Source of the DNA: an uncultured Roseburia sp.
GTDB taxonomy: Bacteria; Bacillota; Clostridia; Lachnospirales; Lachnospiraceae
Direction: 5' to 3'
DNA: 46,580 nt
Assembly: GCA_946002055.1 (NCBI GenBank)
Contig: CAMFYL010000013.1
Coordinates: forward strand, 1 to 46,580
This document shows, one piece after another, positions 7,831-17,286 of the stretch. Made by a program: the position numbers and the translations under genes. The notes beneath the pieces were generated by a model that worked only from the letters and a program-made list of their open reading frames with translations, was not told where the DNA came from and made no database searches. Positions within the stretch are counted from its first letter, which is position 1. Each line of letters starts with the position of its first letter.

Positions 7831-8877
7831 ATGAAAAAGAATCCATTAAGTTTTCAGTTAGATTTAAATCCAGACGATTTTCTCCCTGCCAGCGAGGAAG
7901 AAAAGGAAAGTTTGGTTGTGATGCGTGAGAGCGTTAGCTTCTGGAAGGATGGTATGCGCAGACTCCGCAAGAATAAAGTTGCTATGGTAAGCTTGATTGT
8001 AATCCTTGTGATTATGGTATTTGCATTTATTGTGCCAAGCTTTTATCCATATTCCTACGAGCAGCAGATCAAGGGCTCTAACAACTTGGCCCCAATGCAG
8101 TATTCTGCACAGGAGCTGGCTCGTATTGATGCCGGGGAAAAGGTATTTCCTCACATTTTCGGAACAGATAAAATGGGACGTGATTATGCCATCCGTGTTA
8201 TGATGGGAGCTCGAATTTCTCTCTTGGTTGGTTTGATTGCATCTGCCATTATCCTTGTGATTGGTTCTATCTATGGTTCCATTGCGGCATTTGCCGGTGG
8301 ATGGGTGGACATCATTATGATGCGAATCGTAGATATTATTTACACAGTACCTGATGTGCTTTTGATTGTTCTCCTTTCCTTTGCATTGGAGGATCCATTG
8401 GCAAAGCTTGCAAGCATTCACGGTTTTGGATGGGTGAGCAAGGTTGGTACAAACTTGATTTGTATTTTTATCGTGTTTGCCCTGTTGTACTGGGTAGGTA
8501 TGGCACGTATGGTTCGAAGTCAGGTGTTGATGCTGAAGGAAAATGAATATGTTACAGCTGCCAGAGCACTTGGTGCCAAAAGTGGTCGTATCATCAAGAA
8601 GCATTTGCTTACAAATTGTATTGGTACTTTGATTGTAACAACAACACTTCAGATTCCATCATCTATCTTTACAGAGAGTTTCCTGAGCTTCTTGGGACTT
8701 GGTGTAGCGGTACCAATGCCTTCCTTGGGAAGTTTGGCCAGCAGTGCAATTAACGGAATCAATACATATCCATACTTGTTATTTATTCCGGCTGTTGTAA
8801 TCAGTTTGATTATTTTGAGCTTTAACCTGTTAGGTGATGGTTTGCGTGATGCATTCGATCCTAAGTTAAAGAATTAG
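7831..8877 (+). CDS. oppC: Oligopeptide ABC transporter permease OppC
   Basis: OppC is the second permease of the peptide importer, 348 aa. It has a long cytoplasmic N-terminus (about 1-48), then the OppC_N helix near 50-70. The FGTDKMGRDYAIRVMMGARIS motif region, typical of OppC/DppC, lies at about 110-130. The ATPase-coupling segment EYVTAARALGAKSG is near 232-245. ATG follows GGGAGAAG, 13 bases after oppB. It should form a heterodimer with OppB. Confidence 0.93.
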   Translation: MKKNPLSFQLDLNPDDFLPASEEEKESLVVMRESVSFWKDGMRRLRKNKVAMVSLIVILVIMVFAFIVPSFYPYSYEQQIKGSNNLAPMQYSAQELARIDAGEKVFPHIFGTDKMGRDYAIRVMMGARISLLVGLIASAIILVIGSIYGSIAAFAGGWVDIIMMRIVDIIYTVPDVLLIVLLSFALEDPLAKLASIHGFGWVSKVGTNLICIFIVFALLYWVGMARMVRSQVLMLKENEYVTAARALGAKSGRIIKKHLLTNCIGTLIVTTTLQIPSSIFTESFLSFLGLGVAVPMPSLGSLASSAINGINTYPYLLFIPAVVISLIILSFNLLGDGLRDAFDPKLKN

Positions 8878-8893
8878 TAAGGAGGAAAAGGTG

Positions 8894-9895
8894 ATGAGTA
8901 ATAAATTAGTCGATATCAAAGATGAATACCTTTCTTTCTTTACACCAGCTGGAGAGGTGAAAGCGTTAAATGGTGTTTCTATCAGCCTGAATGAAGGCGA
9001 AGTGTTAGGCATAGTAGGAGAGAGTGGTTCCGGTAAGTCTGTAACAGCTTACAGTCTTATGGGACTGACGGCACATCCCGGTAAGCTGATTAGCGGTGAG
9101 TTGAATTTCAACGGTCACCAGGTTGAAAAGATGAGCGAAAAGGAAATGCGTAAGATGCGTGGAAACGAAGTTTCCATCATTTTCCAGGATCCTATGACAA
9201 GCTTGAATCCGGTATATACCATTGGCAACCAGATTGAGGAAGTAATTCTTCTTCATACAGATAAGGACAAAGCCCAGGCTAAGGAGCGCGCAAGAGAGCT
9301 TCTGGAGCTTGTTGGAATCAATGAGCCGGACAAGCGATTGAAGCAGTATCCACACGAGCTTTCCGGTGGTATGAGACAGCGTGTTATGATTGCTATCGCT
9401 TTGGCTTGCGAACCAAAGCTTTTGATTGCAGATGAGCCAACAACAGCTCTTGATGTAACCATTCAGGCTCAGATTCTTGAGCTTATGATGGAGCTGAAGG
9501 ACAAGCTTGGAATGGCGATTATCCTGATTACACATGACTTGGGTGTTGTTGCCAATATGTGTGAAAAGATAGCTGTTATGTATGCAGGTCACATCGTGGA
9601 GTATGGAACAGTAGATGACATCTTCTACAATCCAAAGCACGAGTATACCAAGGGACTTTTGAAGAGCATCCCAAGACTGGATGCTACAGAACATGAGAGA
9701 TTGGTTCCAATCGAGGGTACACCGATTGATATGTTAAACCCACCGAAGGGTTGTCCATTTGCACCAAGATGCGAGAAGTGTATGAAGATTTGTCTTCGTG
9801 AAATGCCACCTGTTACAGAATTTGACGATGTGCATTACACACAGTGTTGGATGAATCAAAAAGAAATGATGCAAGGAGGTACTGCAAATGAGTAA
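8894..9895 (+). CDS. oppD: Oligopeptide ABC transporter ATPase OppD
   Basis: OppD is one of the two cytoplasmic ATPases that power the importer, 333 aa. Walker A is GESGSGKS at about 42-49, the ABC signature is LSGGMRQR near 156-163, and Walker B is LLIADEP. The C-terminal oligopeptide/dipeptide domain has the cysteine cluster CPFAPRCEKCMKIC. Two starts are possible, GTG 8891 and ATG 8894. I use the ATG because GGAGG at 8881 is at a better distance. Its end overlaps oppF by eight bases, which suggests translational coupling. Confidence 0.94.
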   Translation: MSNKLVDIKDEYLSFFTPAGEVKALNGVSISLNEGEVLGIVGESGSGKSVTAYSLMGLTAHPGKLISGELNFNGHQVEKMSEKEMRKMRGNEVSIIFQDPMTSLNPVYTIGNQIEEVILLHTDKDKAQAKERARELLELVGINEPDKRLKQYPHELSGGMRQRVMIAIALACEPKLLIADEPTTALDVTIQAQILELMMELKDKLGMAIILITHDLGVVANMCEKIAVMYAGHIVEYGTVDDIFYNPKHEYTKGLLKSIPRLDATEHERLVPIEGTPIDMLNPPKGCPFAPRCEKCMKICLREMPPVTEFDDVHYTQCWMNQKEMMQGGTANE

Positions 9896-10877
9896 CAGAT
9901 TAGTCGAAGTACAGCATTTACAGCAGTATTTCCCGGCTGGAGGATTTGGTAAAAATAAAAAGTTTGTTCAGGCTGTAGATGATGTTTCATTCTATATTAA
10001 TAAAGGTGAGACCTTAGGTCTTGTTGGTGAGTCTGGTTGTGGTAAGACCACAACAGGTAGAACTTTGCTTCGTCTCTATGAGCCAACAGATGGTACCATT
10101 ATTTACGACGGCAACGTAATTTTCGATAAGAAGAAAAAGATTGCGGTGGATATGCTTCCATACCGCAAGAAGATGCAGATTGTATTCCAGGATCCATACG
10201 CAAGCTTGGACCCACGTATGACAATCGGTGATATCGTTGGTGAAGCCATCGATATTCACAAGCTGGCTGCCAGCAAGCAGGAGCGTTACGATATGATTAT
10301 TGATATGCTCCGTCAGGTTGGGTTGAACTCTGAACATGCAAACCGTTATCCACACGAGTTTTCCGGTGGACAGCGCCAGCGTGTTGGTATTGCCAGAGCC
10401 TTGGCAGTGAATCCGGAGTTCATCGTTTGTGATGAGCCAATTTCAGCATTGGATGTTTCCATTCAGGCACAGGTTATCAATATGTTTGAAGACTTGCAGG
10501 AAAAGCGGGGATTGACATACTTATTCATCGCCCACGACTTGTCAGTTGTAAAGCATATTTCCGATAGAATTGGTGTTATGTATCTTGGTAAATTAGTGGA
10601 GCTTGCTGATAGCCGTGAGCTTACAGAGCGCAGTATGCATCCATATACCAAGAGCTTGATTTCTGCAATTCCTATTGCAGACCCTAAGGTGGCAAAGGCC
10701 AGCAAGCGTATTGTCTTAGAAGGTGATGTGCCTAGCCCGCTGAATCCACCTTCAGGATGTCGTTTCCGCACAAGATGTCCATATGCGGATGAGACATGTG
10801 CAGCGTGCGTTCCGGAAATGAGGGAAGTAGAGCCGGGACACTTTGTTGCGTGTCATCATTTGGATAAGTGCAATTAA
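9888..10877 (+). CDS. oppF: Oligopeptide ABC transporter ATPase OppF
   Basis: OppF is the second ATPase, 329 aa, working as a heterodimer with OppD. Walker A is GESGCGKT at 47-54, the signature FSGGQRQR is near 158-165 and Walker B IVCDEP is at 179-184. The C-terminal domain again holds clustered cysteines (CRFRTRCPYADETCAAC). ATG 9888 lies inside the end of oppD after AAGGAGG. It is separated from oppA by 56 bases. Confidence 0.94.
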   Translation: MSNRLVEVQHLQQYFPAGGFGKNKKFVQAVDDVSFYINKGETLGLVGESGCGKTTTGRTLLRLYEPTDGTIIYDGNVIFDKKKKIAVDMLPYRKKMQIVFQDPYASLDPRMTIGDIVGEAIDIHKLAASKQERYDMIIDMLRQVGLNSEHANRYPHEFSGGQRQRVGIARALAVNPEFIVCDEPISALDVSIQAQVINMFEDLQEKRGLTYLFIAHDLSVVKHISDRIGVMYLGKLVELADSRELTERSMHPYTKSLISAIPIADPKVAKASKRIVLEGDVPSPLNPPSGCRFRTRCPYADETCAACVPEMREVEPGHFVACHHLDKCN

Positions 10878-10933
10878 TTTGATAAACCGTGCCTTGGGCA
10901 TTGTTTATAAATATATTTAGGAGGGAAAAAGAA

Positions 10934-12562
10934 ATGAAAAAGAAAGTGATTTCACTTGTTCTTATTGCTGCTATGGCAATTAGCATGGTTGCTTGTGGCA
11001 AGTCTGATTCTAAGAAGTCAGATAGCGCAGATGCAGTAAAAGAACTAAAGGTTCAGGTTGGTCCTAATCCAGAGACATTGGATCCGGCATTGAACAGTGC
11101 TGTTGATGGTGGTAACGTAATTCTTCACGCGTTCGAGACACTCTTGACAGTTGATGAGAATGGTAACTACAAGGAAGGCCAGGCAGAGAAATGGGAAGTA
11201 TCTGAGGATGGTCTTACATGGACATTCCATTTGAGAGATGGCCTTAAGTGGTCAGATGGCTCTGATCTTACAGCTGAAGACTTTGTTTACAGCTGGAAGC
11301 GTGTATGTAATCCAGAAGTAGCTGCTCCATACGCTGAGACAGTTCTTGGAATGGTTAAGGGTTATGACGAGGCAATGGCAGGAGATGCTGATGCACTTGC
11401 TGTTACTGCTAAGGATGACAAGACTCTTGTTGTTGAGATGAAAAATCCATGTACATATTTTGAAGGTCTTGCTTCATTTGCAACACTTTCACCAGTACAG
11501 AAGGCTTCTGTTGAGGCTAACGGTGATGGTTGGGCAACAGCTCCGGAGACATATGTATCTAACGGACCTTTCAAGATGACAGAGTGGGTTCCAGATTCTT
11601 ACATCACATTCGAGAAGAACGAGAACTACTGGAACAAGGATGCTATCAAGCTTGACAAGTTAACATTCCTTTTGATTGAGGATCCAAACGCTGCTTACAG
11701 TGCATATCAGCAGGGTGAAGCTCTTATGATTAAGGATGTTCCTACAGAGGAAATCCCAAGCTTAGAGGGCAATGAGGAGTTCTTCGTTGAGCCAATTATT
11801 GGTACATACTACCTGAACATGAACGAGACACAGGAAATCTTCAAGGATGAGAAGGTTCGTGAGGCATTAAGCCTTGCAATTGATCGTCAGTATGTTGCTG
11901 ATAAGATCATGCAGGGAACATACACACCAGCTTGGAATCTTATGGGACCAGGTTGGAAGGATACAGACGGATCTGAGTTCATGGATAATGCAAACGGTGG
12001 TAAGGGATACATCTCTGAAGATTATGACAAGAATCTTGAAAAGGCTAAGAAGTTGTTAGCTGAGGCTGGATACCCAGAAGGAAAGGGCTTCCCAACAATC
12101 AAATACTCTACAAACGATGCAGGATATCATATCCCATTGGCTGAGTACTTGCAGACAGCTTGGGGTGAGCTTGGTATCACAGTTGAAGTTGATAAGATGG
12201 AGTGGGCTAGCTTCACACCGGCACGTCGTTCACAGCAGTTTGATACTGCACGTAACGGTTGGGTAGGTGACTACAGCGATCCATCTAACATGCTTGACTT
12301 GTTCTGCACAACCAACGGTAACAACGATGGTAAGTACAGCAATCCTGAGTACGATGCAGCTATGGAGTTGTCTAGAACAACAACAGATGCTAAGGAGCGT
12401 TCTGAGGCTCTTCACAAGGCAGAGGATATTGTAATGGCTGATAATGGCATTATCCCGGTTGCTTACTACAATGACTTCTACTTGATGAGCAACAAGATTC
12501 AGGGTGCTTGGCATTCAGCTACCGGATACTGGTATTTCATGTATGCAGACATTGCTGAGTAA
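10934..12562 (+). CDS. oppA: Oligopeptide-binding lipoprotein OppA
   Basis: This is the extracellular solute-binding protein of the importer (family 5), 542 aa from ATG 10934. GTG 10889 is in frame but has no ribosome site, whereas GGAGGG stands before 10934. A lipoprotein signal peptide covers residues 1-20 with lipobox MVAC and lipidated C21, then a Lys/Ser/Asp linker. The mature protein shows family-5 strings such as LDPALNSAVDGG and WTFHLRDGLKWSDG. The codons here use fewer rare variants than neighbouring genes, as expected for a highly expressed binding protein. It is last in the operon and is followed by a strong terminator. Confidence 0.93.
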   Translation: MKKKVISLVLIAAMAISMVACGKSDSKKSDSADAVKELKVQVGPNPETLDPALNSAVDGGNVILHAFETLLTVDENGNYKEGQAEKWEVSEDGLTWTFHLRDGLKWSDGSDLTAEDFVYSWKRVCNPEVAAPYAETVLGMVKGYDEAMAGDADALAVTAKDDKTLVVEMKNPCTYFEGLASFATLSPVQKASVEANGDGWATAPETYVSNGPFKMTEWVPDSYITFEKNENYWNKDAIKLDKLTFLLIEDPNAAYSAYQQGEALMIKDVPTEEIPSLEGNEEFFVEPIIGTYYLNMNETQEIFKDEKVREALSLAIDRQYVADKIMQGTYTPAWNLMGPGWKDTDGSEFMDNANGGKGYISEDYDKNLEKAKKLLAEAGYPEGKGFPTIKYSTNDAGYHIPLAEYLQTAWGELGITVEVDKMEWASFTPARRSQQFDTARNGWVGDYSDPSNMLDLFCTTNGNNDGKYSNPEYDAAMELSRTTTDAKERSEALHKAEDIVMADNGIIPVAYYNDFYLMSNKIQGAWHSATGYWYFMYADIAE

Positions 12563-12586
12563 TTAGCGGTTTTCTGATACGTATGG

Positions 12587-12620
12587 AAAGAGTGTGGCTT
12601 TGTGGTCACACTCTTTTTTT
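12587..12620 (+). terminator. Terminator of the opp operon
   Basis: AAAGAGTGTG and CACACTCTTT form the stem around a ten-base loop, followed by a run of T. It lies 25 bases after the oppA stop codon. Confidence 0.92.
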
Positions 12621-12737
12621 GCGGTGGCACACCCTTTACTTTTTCCCTAAAATATACTAAAATAATCATAATTAGCTTGAAGATGGGGAAGTCTTGGACA
12701 AACCCCAAAACGAAAGAGCAGATAGGTGCGGATTGAT

Positions 12738-13001
12738 ATGCAGAATTTAAGTAACACACAGTATTTTAAAGTTCAAAAGGAGACACCGATTTCCGTGAAG
12801 GAGGTACTTCACTCGGTATACGAAGCCCTAAGTGAGAAAGGATATAATCCTGTGAATCAGATTGTGGGCTACATTATGTCAGGTGACCCTACCTTTATCA
12901 CAAGCCACAAGAATGCCAGAAGTATGATTATGAAGGTGGAACGAGATGAGTTAGTAGAAGAACTTCTCAAAGAATATATTTCACATGAGGCATGGAGATA
13001 A
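12738..13001 (+). CDS. ireB: IreB family regulatory phosphoprotein (UPF0297)
   Basis: This small cytoplasmic protein, 87 aa, belongs to the DUF965/UPF0297 family. In Enterococcus, IreB is a substrate of the Ser/Thr kinase IreK and affects cephalosporin resistance. The family core [20 protein letters not shown] and the [11 protein letters not shown] stretch are both present. The Thr-rich N-terminus ([12 protein letters not shown]) holds the usual phosphorylated region. I use ATG 12738 since homologues start at this point; GTG 12726 is the alternative. It opens a nine-gene operon and its stop codon is two bases before ruvX. Confidence 0.9.
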   Translation: MQNLSNTQYFKVQKETPISVKEVLHSVYEALSEKGYNPVNQIVGYIMSGDPTFITSHKNARSMIMKVERDELVEELLKEYISHEAWR

Positions 13002-13002
13002 T

Positions 13003-13437
13003 ATGGGTGACGTTGGTAGAATCCTGGGATTGGACTACGGAACGAAGACAGTTGGGGTTGCGGTAAGTGACCCTTTACTTTTGACTGCCCAGGGAGTGGA
13101 GATTATCCGCAGAGAGAAGCCAAGTAAGCTGCGCAAGACCTTGGCAAGGATTGACGAGCTAATTGCATCCTATGGTGTTACTATGATTGTTTTGGGGTAT
13201 CCTAAAAACATGAATGGGACCGAAGGGATTCGCTGCCGGGAGACAGAGGACTTCAAGGAGATGCTACAGAATAGAACAGGACTTTCTGTAACATTATGGG
13301 ATGAGAGATTGTCCACCGTGGCGGCAGATAAGGTGATGATGGAGACTGGTATTCGCAGAGAGCATCGCAAGGAATATGTGGACGAGATTGCGGCTATGTA
13401 CATTTTGCAGGGATATTTGGATTCTTTGCATCACTAG
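13003..13437 (+). CDS. ruvX: Holliday junction resolvase-like protein RuvX/YqgF
   Basis: This is an RNase H-fold protein, 144 aa, of the YqgF family, linked to Holliday junction resolution or to 16S rRNA 5' end processing. The first strand [13 protein letters not shown] holds the catalytic Asp. The glycine-rich [12 protein letters not shown] and the late acidic stretch WDERLST are also present, and the C-terminal VDEIAA supplies the last acidic residue. ATG 13003 is chosen after GGAGATA; an ATG at 12985 would overlap ireB. The ireB-ruvX-DUF1292 order is conserved in Firmicutes. Confidence 0.93.
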   Translation: MGDVGRILGLDYGTKTVGVAVSDPLLLTAQGVEIIRREKPSKLRKTLARIDELIASYGVTMIVLGYPKNMNGTEGIRCRETEDFKEMLQNRTGLSVTLWDERLSTVAADKVMMETGIRREHRKEYVDEIAAMYILQGYLDSLHH

Positions 13438-13449
13438 AAAGGACGGATT

Positions 13450-13707
13450 ATGGAAAGTATTACGTTAAAGGCACCAGATACAGAAGAAGAAATAACGGTT
13501 TTTGTACTGGAAGAGACCACGTTGAATGAGCACAAGTATCTCTTAGTTGCGGAAGATAGTGAAGGAGATTCAGATGCTTTTATTTTAAAGGAGATTGCAA
13601 CGGATGATGCAGACGCCACTTACGAATTTGTAGAGGACGATGTTGAATTTGAGGCAGTTGTTAAGATTTTTGAAGAGTTAGTAGAAGATACGGATTTTGA
13701 AGTTTAG
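13450..13707 (+). CDS. DUF1292 family protein (YrzB-like)
   Basis: This is a small, very acidic protein of 85 aa. It belongs to DUF1292, which regularly follows ireB and ruvX in Firmicutes. It starts with MESITLKAPDTEEEITVFVL and has the ILKEIATDD-type strand pattern of the family. It has no membrane segment, no signal peptide and no catalytic motif that I can see. The function is unknown. It lies 12 bases after ruvX and 17 before rnj, so it is cotranscribed. Confidence 0.88.
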   Translation: MESITLKAPDTEEEITVFVLEETTLNEHKYLLVAEDSEGDSDAFILKEIATDDADATYEFVEDDVEFEAVVKIFEELVEDTDFEV

Positions 13708-13724
13708 AAAGTAGGAGGTTTATT

Positions 13725-15392
13725 TTGAGCAAACAACAGAATATTGGCAAATTAAAAATCATTCCATTGGGCGGACTGGAACAGATTGGAATGAACATCA
13801 CTGCATTTGAGTATGAGGATAGTATTATTGTAGTGGATTGTGGATTGGCTTTCCCAGAGGACGACATGTTGGGAATCGATCTTGTGATCCCTGACATTTC
13901 CTATCTCAAGGAGCATGAAGACAAGGTAAAGGGATTCTTTATCACCCATGGTCACGAGGATCATATTGGTGCCATCCCTTATGTGCTTAAGGAGTTAAAT
14001 GTACCGATTTACTCCACAAAGCTGACCAATGGCTTGATTGAACACAAGCTAAAGGAACACAACCTTTTGTCTCAGGTAAAGAGAAAGGTAGTCAAGTACG
14101 GACAGCATATTAATCTTGGATGTTTCAGAGTAGAATTCATTAAGACAAACCACAGTATTCAGGATGCGGCAGCACTGGCTATTTATTCTCCTGCAGGCAT
14201 TGTGATTCACACTGGAGACTTTAAGGTGGATTACACACCGGTATATGGAGATGCCATTGATTTACAGCGCTTCGGAGAGCTTGGTAAAAAGGGCGTTCTG
14301 GCTTTGATGTGTGATAGTACCAACGCAGAGCGCAAGGGCTTCACCCAATCAGAGCGCACAGTAGGTAAGACCATTGACTCACTTTTTGCGGAGCACACCA
14401 ACTCCAGAATTATCATTGCCACCTTTGCGTCCAATGTTGACCGCGTACAGCAGATTATTAACACAGCACACAAGTATGACCGCAAGGTTGTGGTAGAGGG
14501 ACGTAGTATGGTAAATATCATTGCTACAGCCTCTGAGTTAGGCTATTTGGACGTGCCTGACAATACCTTGGTAGATATTGAGATGATTAAGAATTATCCT
14601 GACGAGAAGACAGTTCTTATCACAACAGGTAGTCAGGGTGAGTCTATGGCAGCTCTGTCACGTATGGCAAATGGTACTCACCGCAAGGTTAGCATCAAGC
14701 CAAACGATACCATTATTTTTAGCTCCCATCCAATTCCGGGTAACGAAAAGGCGGTATCTAACGTTATCAATGAGTTGTGTATGAAGGGAGCCAATGTTAT
14801 TTTCCAGGATGTTCACGTATCAGGACATGCCTGTGAAGAGGAGATTAAGCTTATTTATTCTTTGGTTCGTCCGAAGTATGCCATCCCTGTCCATGGCGAG
14901 TACAAGCACTTGCTTGCACAGGCTAGAATTGCCGAGAGCCTTGGCATAGATAAGGATAATATCTTTATTCTCTCATCAGGTGATGTGTTAGAGTTAAATG
15001 ATGAGTCTGCCAAGGTAAATGGCAGAGTTCATACTGGTGCTATTATGGTAGATGGTCTTGGCGTTGGTGATGTAGGTAACATCGTACTCCGTGACAGACA
15101 GCATTTGGCAGAAGACGGTATCATCATTGTTGTTATGACATTAGAATCTGGAAGCGGTCAGCTTTTGGCTGGTCCGGATATTGTGTCTCGTGGTTTCGTT
15201 TACGTGAGAGACTCCGAAGATTTGATGGAGAGTGCAAGAACAGTCTTGAACGAGACTATGGATCGCTTGATGGATAGAAATGTAACAGACTGGACAAAGA
15301 TTAAGGGCGAGATTAAGGATGCACTGGGAGATTTTGTATGGAAAGAAACCCAGCGCAGACCTATGATTATGCCAATTATTATGGAAGTATAA
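13725..15392 (+). CDS. rnj: Ribonuclease J
   Basis: This is a metallo-beta-lactamase/beta-CASP ribonuclease, 555 aa, acting as 5'-3' exonuclease and endonuclease on mRNA and rRNA precursors. The metal site THGHEDHIGAIP is at about 74-85. The later metal ligands sit in HTGDFKVDYTP and the beta-CASP motif in SGHACEEE. A C-terminal RNase J domain (about 450-555) includes SGSGQLLAGPDIVSRGFVYV. It starts with TTG 13725 after AGGAGG. It is part of the ireB-tgt operon and immediately precedes trmR with one base between them. Confidence 0.95.
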   Translation: MSKQQNIGKLKIIPLGGLEQIGMNITAFEYEDSIIVVDCGLAFPEDDMLGIDLVIPDISYLKEHEDKVKGFFITHGHEDHIGAIPYVLKELNVPIYSTKLTNGLIEHKLKEHNLLSQVKRKVVKYGQHINLGCFRVEFIKTNHSIQDAAALAIYSPAGIVIHTGDFKVDYTPVYGDAIDLQRFGELGKKGVLALMCDSTNAERKGFTQSERTVGKTIDSLFAEHTNSRIIIATFASNVDRVQQIINTAHKYDRKVVVEGRSMVNIIATASELGYLDVPDNTLVDIEMIKNYPDEKTVLITTGSQGESMAALSRMANGTHRKVSIKPNDTIIFSSHPIPGNEKAVSNVINELCMKGANVIFQDVHVSGHACEEEIKLIYSLVRPKYAIPVHGEYKHLLAQARIAESLGIDKDNIFILSSGDVLELNDESAKVNGRVHTGAIMVDGLGVGDVGNIVLRDRQHLAEDGIIIVVMTLESGSGQLLAGPDIVSRGFVYVRDSEDLMESARTVLNETMDRLMDRNVTDWTKIKGEIKDALGDFVWKETQRRPMIMPIIMEV

Positions 15393-15393
15393 T

Positions 15394-16035
15394 ATGATTG
15401 TTAGTGAACGTTATTTGACATATCTTGCATCGTTAGAACAGGAAGAGATTCCTGTTCTTGCTGAGATTGAGAAAGAGGCAATAGAATCTTTTGTTCCGAT
15501 CATTCGCAAGGATACACAACATTTTATGAAACTGCTGATGCAGATGCTTCAGCCGGAAAAGATTCTTGAAGTGGGAACGGCCGTTGGATTTTCTGCCCTT
15601 TTGATGTCCTATGCCAATCCAAAACCTTGTGAGATTACCACCATTGAGAATTATGAACCTAGAATTCCCATCGCCCTTGAGAATTTCAAGCGGGGCGGCA
15701 AGGAAGACTGTATTCATTTACTTCAGGGAGATGCGGCAGATATTTTGCCTACCCTTGAGGATTCCTATGATGTTATCTTTATGGATGCAGCCAAGGGACA
15801 ATACCCGGCGTTCTTACCTTACTTGAAGGAGAGAATGCATGCGGGGAGTGTGCTGGTTACCGACAATATTTTGCAGGAGGGAGATTTGTTGGAATCTCAC
15901 TATGCTATTGAGAGAAGAGACCGCACTATTCACAAACGTATGAGAGAATACCTGCGTCTTCTCACACAGGATGAGGATTTTGTCTGCAGTATTTTGCCGG
16001 TGGGAGACGGACTGGCAGTTTGTACAATGAAATAA
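15394..16035 (+). CDS. trmR: tRNA 5-hydroxyuridine methyltransferase TrmR
   Basis: This class I SAM-dependent O-methyltransferase has 213 aa and resembles catechol O-methyltransferase. Motif I is ILEVGTAVGFSALLM and the metal-binding acidic stretch is DVIFMDAAKGQY, followed by VTDNIL. In Bacillus the equivalent YrrM methylates ho5U34 to mo5U34 in tRNA. The next gene encodes a U32-family protein of the type that makes ho5U, so the tRNA role is well supported by context. Without that neighbour it would be only a generic O-methyltransferase. Confidence 0.85.
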   Translation: MIVSERYLTYLASLEQEEIPVLAEIEKEAIESFVPIIRKDTQHFMKLLMQMLQPEKILEVGTAVGFSALLMSYANPKPCEITTIENYEPRIPIALENFKRGGKEDCIHLLQGDAADILPTLEDSYDVIFMDAAKGQYPAFLPYLKERMHAGSVLVTDNILQEGDLLESHYAIERRDRTIHKRMREYLRLLTQDEDFVCSILPVGDGLAVCTMK

Positions 16036-16057
16036 CAATCAGAAAGGGTTATATACC

Positions 16058-17284
16058 ATGAGAGATATAGAATTGCTTGTGCCAGCCAGCAGCTTAGAGG
16101 TTTTAAAGGTAGCTGTTATCTTTGGTGCCGACGCAGTTTTTATTGGTGGAGAGGTTTATGGACTTCGGGCCAAAGCAAAGAATTTTTCCAAAGAAGATAT
16201 GATTGAGGGTATCGCCTTTGCCCATGAACGCGGAGTAAAGGTATACGTGACAGCCAACATTCTTGCACACAATGGTGACTTGGATGGGGTGAAAGAATAC
16301 TTTCAGGAATTAAAAGAAATCAAACCGGATGCTCTGATTATTGCGGATCCGGCTGTGTTTACCATTGCAAAAGAGATTTGCCCGGAAATCGAGATTCATA
16401 TCAGTACACAGGCCAATAACACCAACTACGGAACCTATCGATTCTGGCATAATCTTGGGGCTAGTAGAGTAGTATCTGCCAGAGAGCTGTCTCTTGCTGA
16501 GATTAAGGAAATCCGCCAGAATATTCCGGATGATTTGGAAATTGAGACCTTCGTTCATGGCGCTATGTGTATTTCTTATTCCGGCAGATGCCTTCTCAGC
16601 AATTATTTTACGGGAAGAGATGCCAATCAGGGGGCTTGCACCCATCCCTGCAGATGGAAATATGCTGTGGTTGAGGAGCAGAGACCGGGCGAGTATTTGC
16701 CGGTTTATGAAAATGAGAGAGGGACCTACATTTTCAATTCCAAGGACTTGTGTATGATAGAGCATATTCCGGAGTTGATTGATGCAGGCATCGATAGCTT
16801 TAAGATTGAAGGCCGTATGAAGACAGCACTTTATGTGGCTACGGTGGCTAGAACTTATCGCAAGGCTATTGATGATTATTTGGAATCCGAAGAAAAGTAT
16901 CGAGGGAATATGCCTTGGTACTTAGAGCAAATTTCTAACTGCACCTATCGTCAGTTCACCACAGGATTTTTCTTCGGAAAGCCATCTGATGATGCTCAGA
17001 TTTATGATAGCAACACCTACATTAAGGAATACACTTACCTGGGTATTGTGGGACCACAGGATGAGAGAGGTTTGTATGAGATTGAACAGCGCAACAAATT
17101 CTCTGTAGGTGAGATGATTGAGGTTATGAAACCAAACGGGGACAATGTGGAGGTTATGGTGAAGCGCATTGTCAACGAAGATGGGGAAGATATGGACAGT
17201 GCACCACATCCAAAGCAGCGCTTGTGGATTGACTTAGGAGTGGAACTGGATCAATATGACATTTTGAGACGCAAGGAGGAGTAG
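16058..17284 (+). CDS. trhP: U32-family tRNA hydroxylation protein TrhP
   Basis: This 408-aa member of peptidase family U32 matches YrrO of Bacillus. Members of this family are needed for prephenate-dependent 5-hydroxyuridine at tRNA position 34. The U32 signature is ETFVHGAMCISYSGRC at 163-178. The cysteines C171, C178, C194 and C198 are placed as in Fe-S binding members. The C-terminal beta domain covers about 325-408. It lies 22 bases after trmR. The second U32 gene (yrrN) seen in Bacillus is not present here. The old label collagenase/protease is misleading. Confidence 0.87.
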   Translation: MRDIELLVPASSLEVLKVAVIFGADAVFIGGEVYGLRAKAKNFSKEDMIEGIAFAHERGVKVYVTANILAHNGDLDGVKEYFQELKEIKPDALIIADPAVFTIAKEICPEIEIHISTQANNTNYGTYRFWHNLGASRVVSARELSLAEIKEIRQNIPDDLEIETFVHGAMCISYSGRCLLSNYFTGRDANQGACTHPCRWKYAVVEEQRPGEYLPVYENERGTYIFNSKDLCMIEHIPELIDAGIDSFKIEGRMKTALYVATVARTYRKAIDDYLESEEKYRGNMPWYLEQISNCTYRQFTTGFFFGKPSDDAQIYDSNTYIKEYTYLGIVGPQDERGLYEIEQRNKFSVGEMIEVMKPNGDNVEVMVKRIVNEDGEDMDSAPHPKQRLWIDLGVELDQYDILRRKEE

Positions 17285-17286
17285 GT

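Noticed and set aside
16058-17284. Collagenase-type protease reading of the U32 protein
   Set aside because: The neighbour trmR and the cysteine layout match the tRNA-hydroxylation type, and there is no secretion signal.
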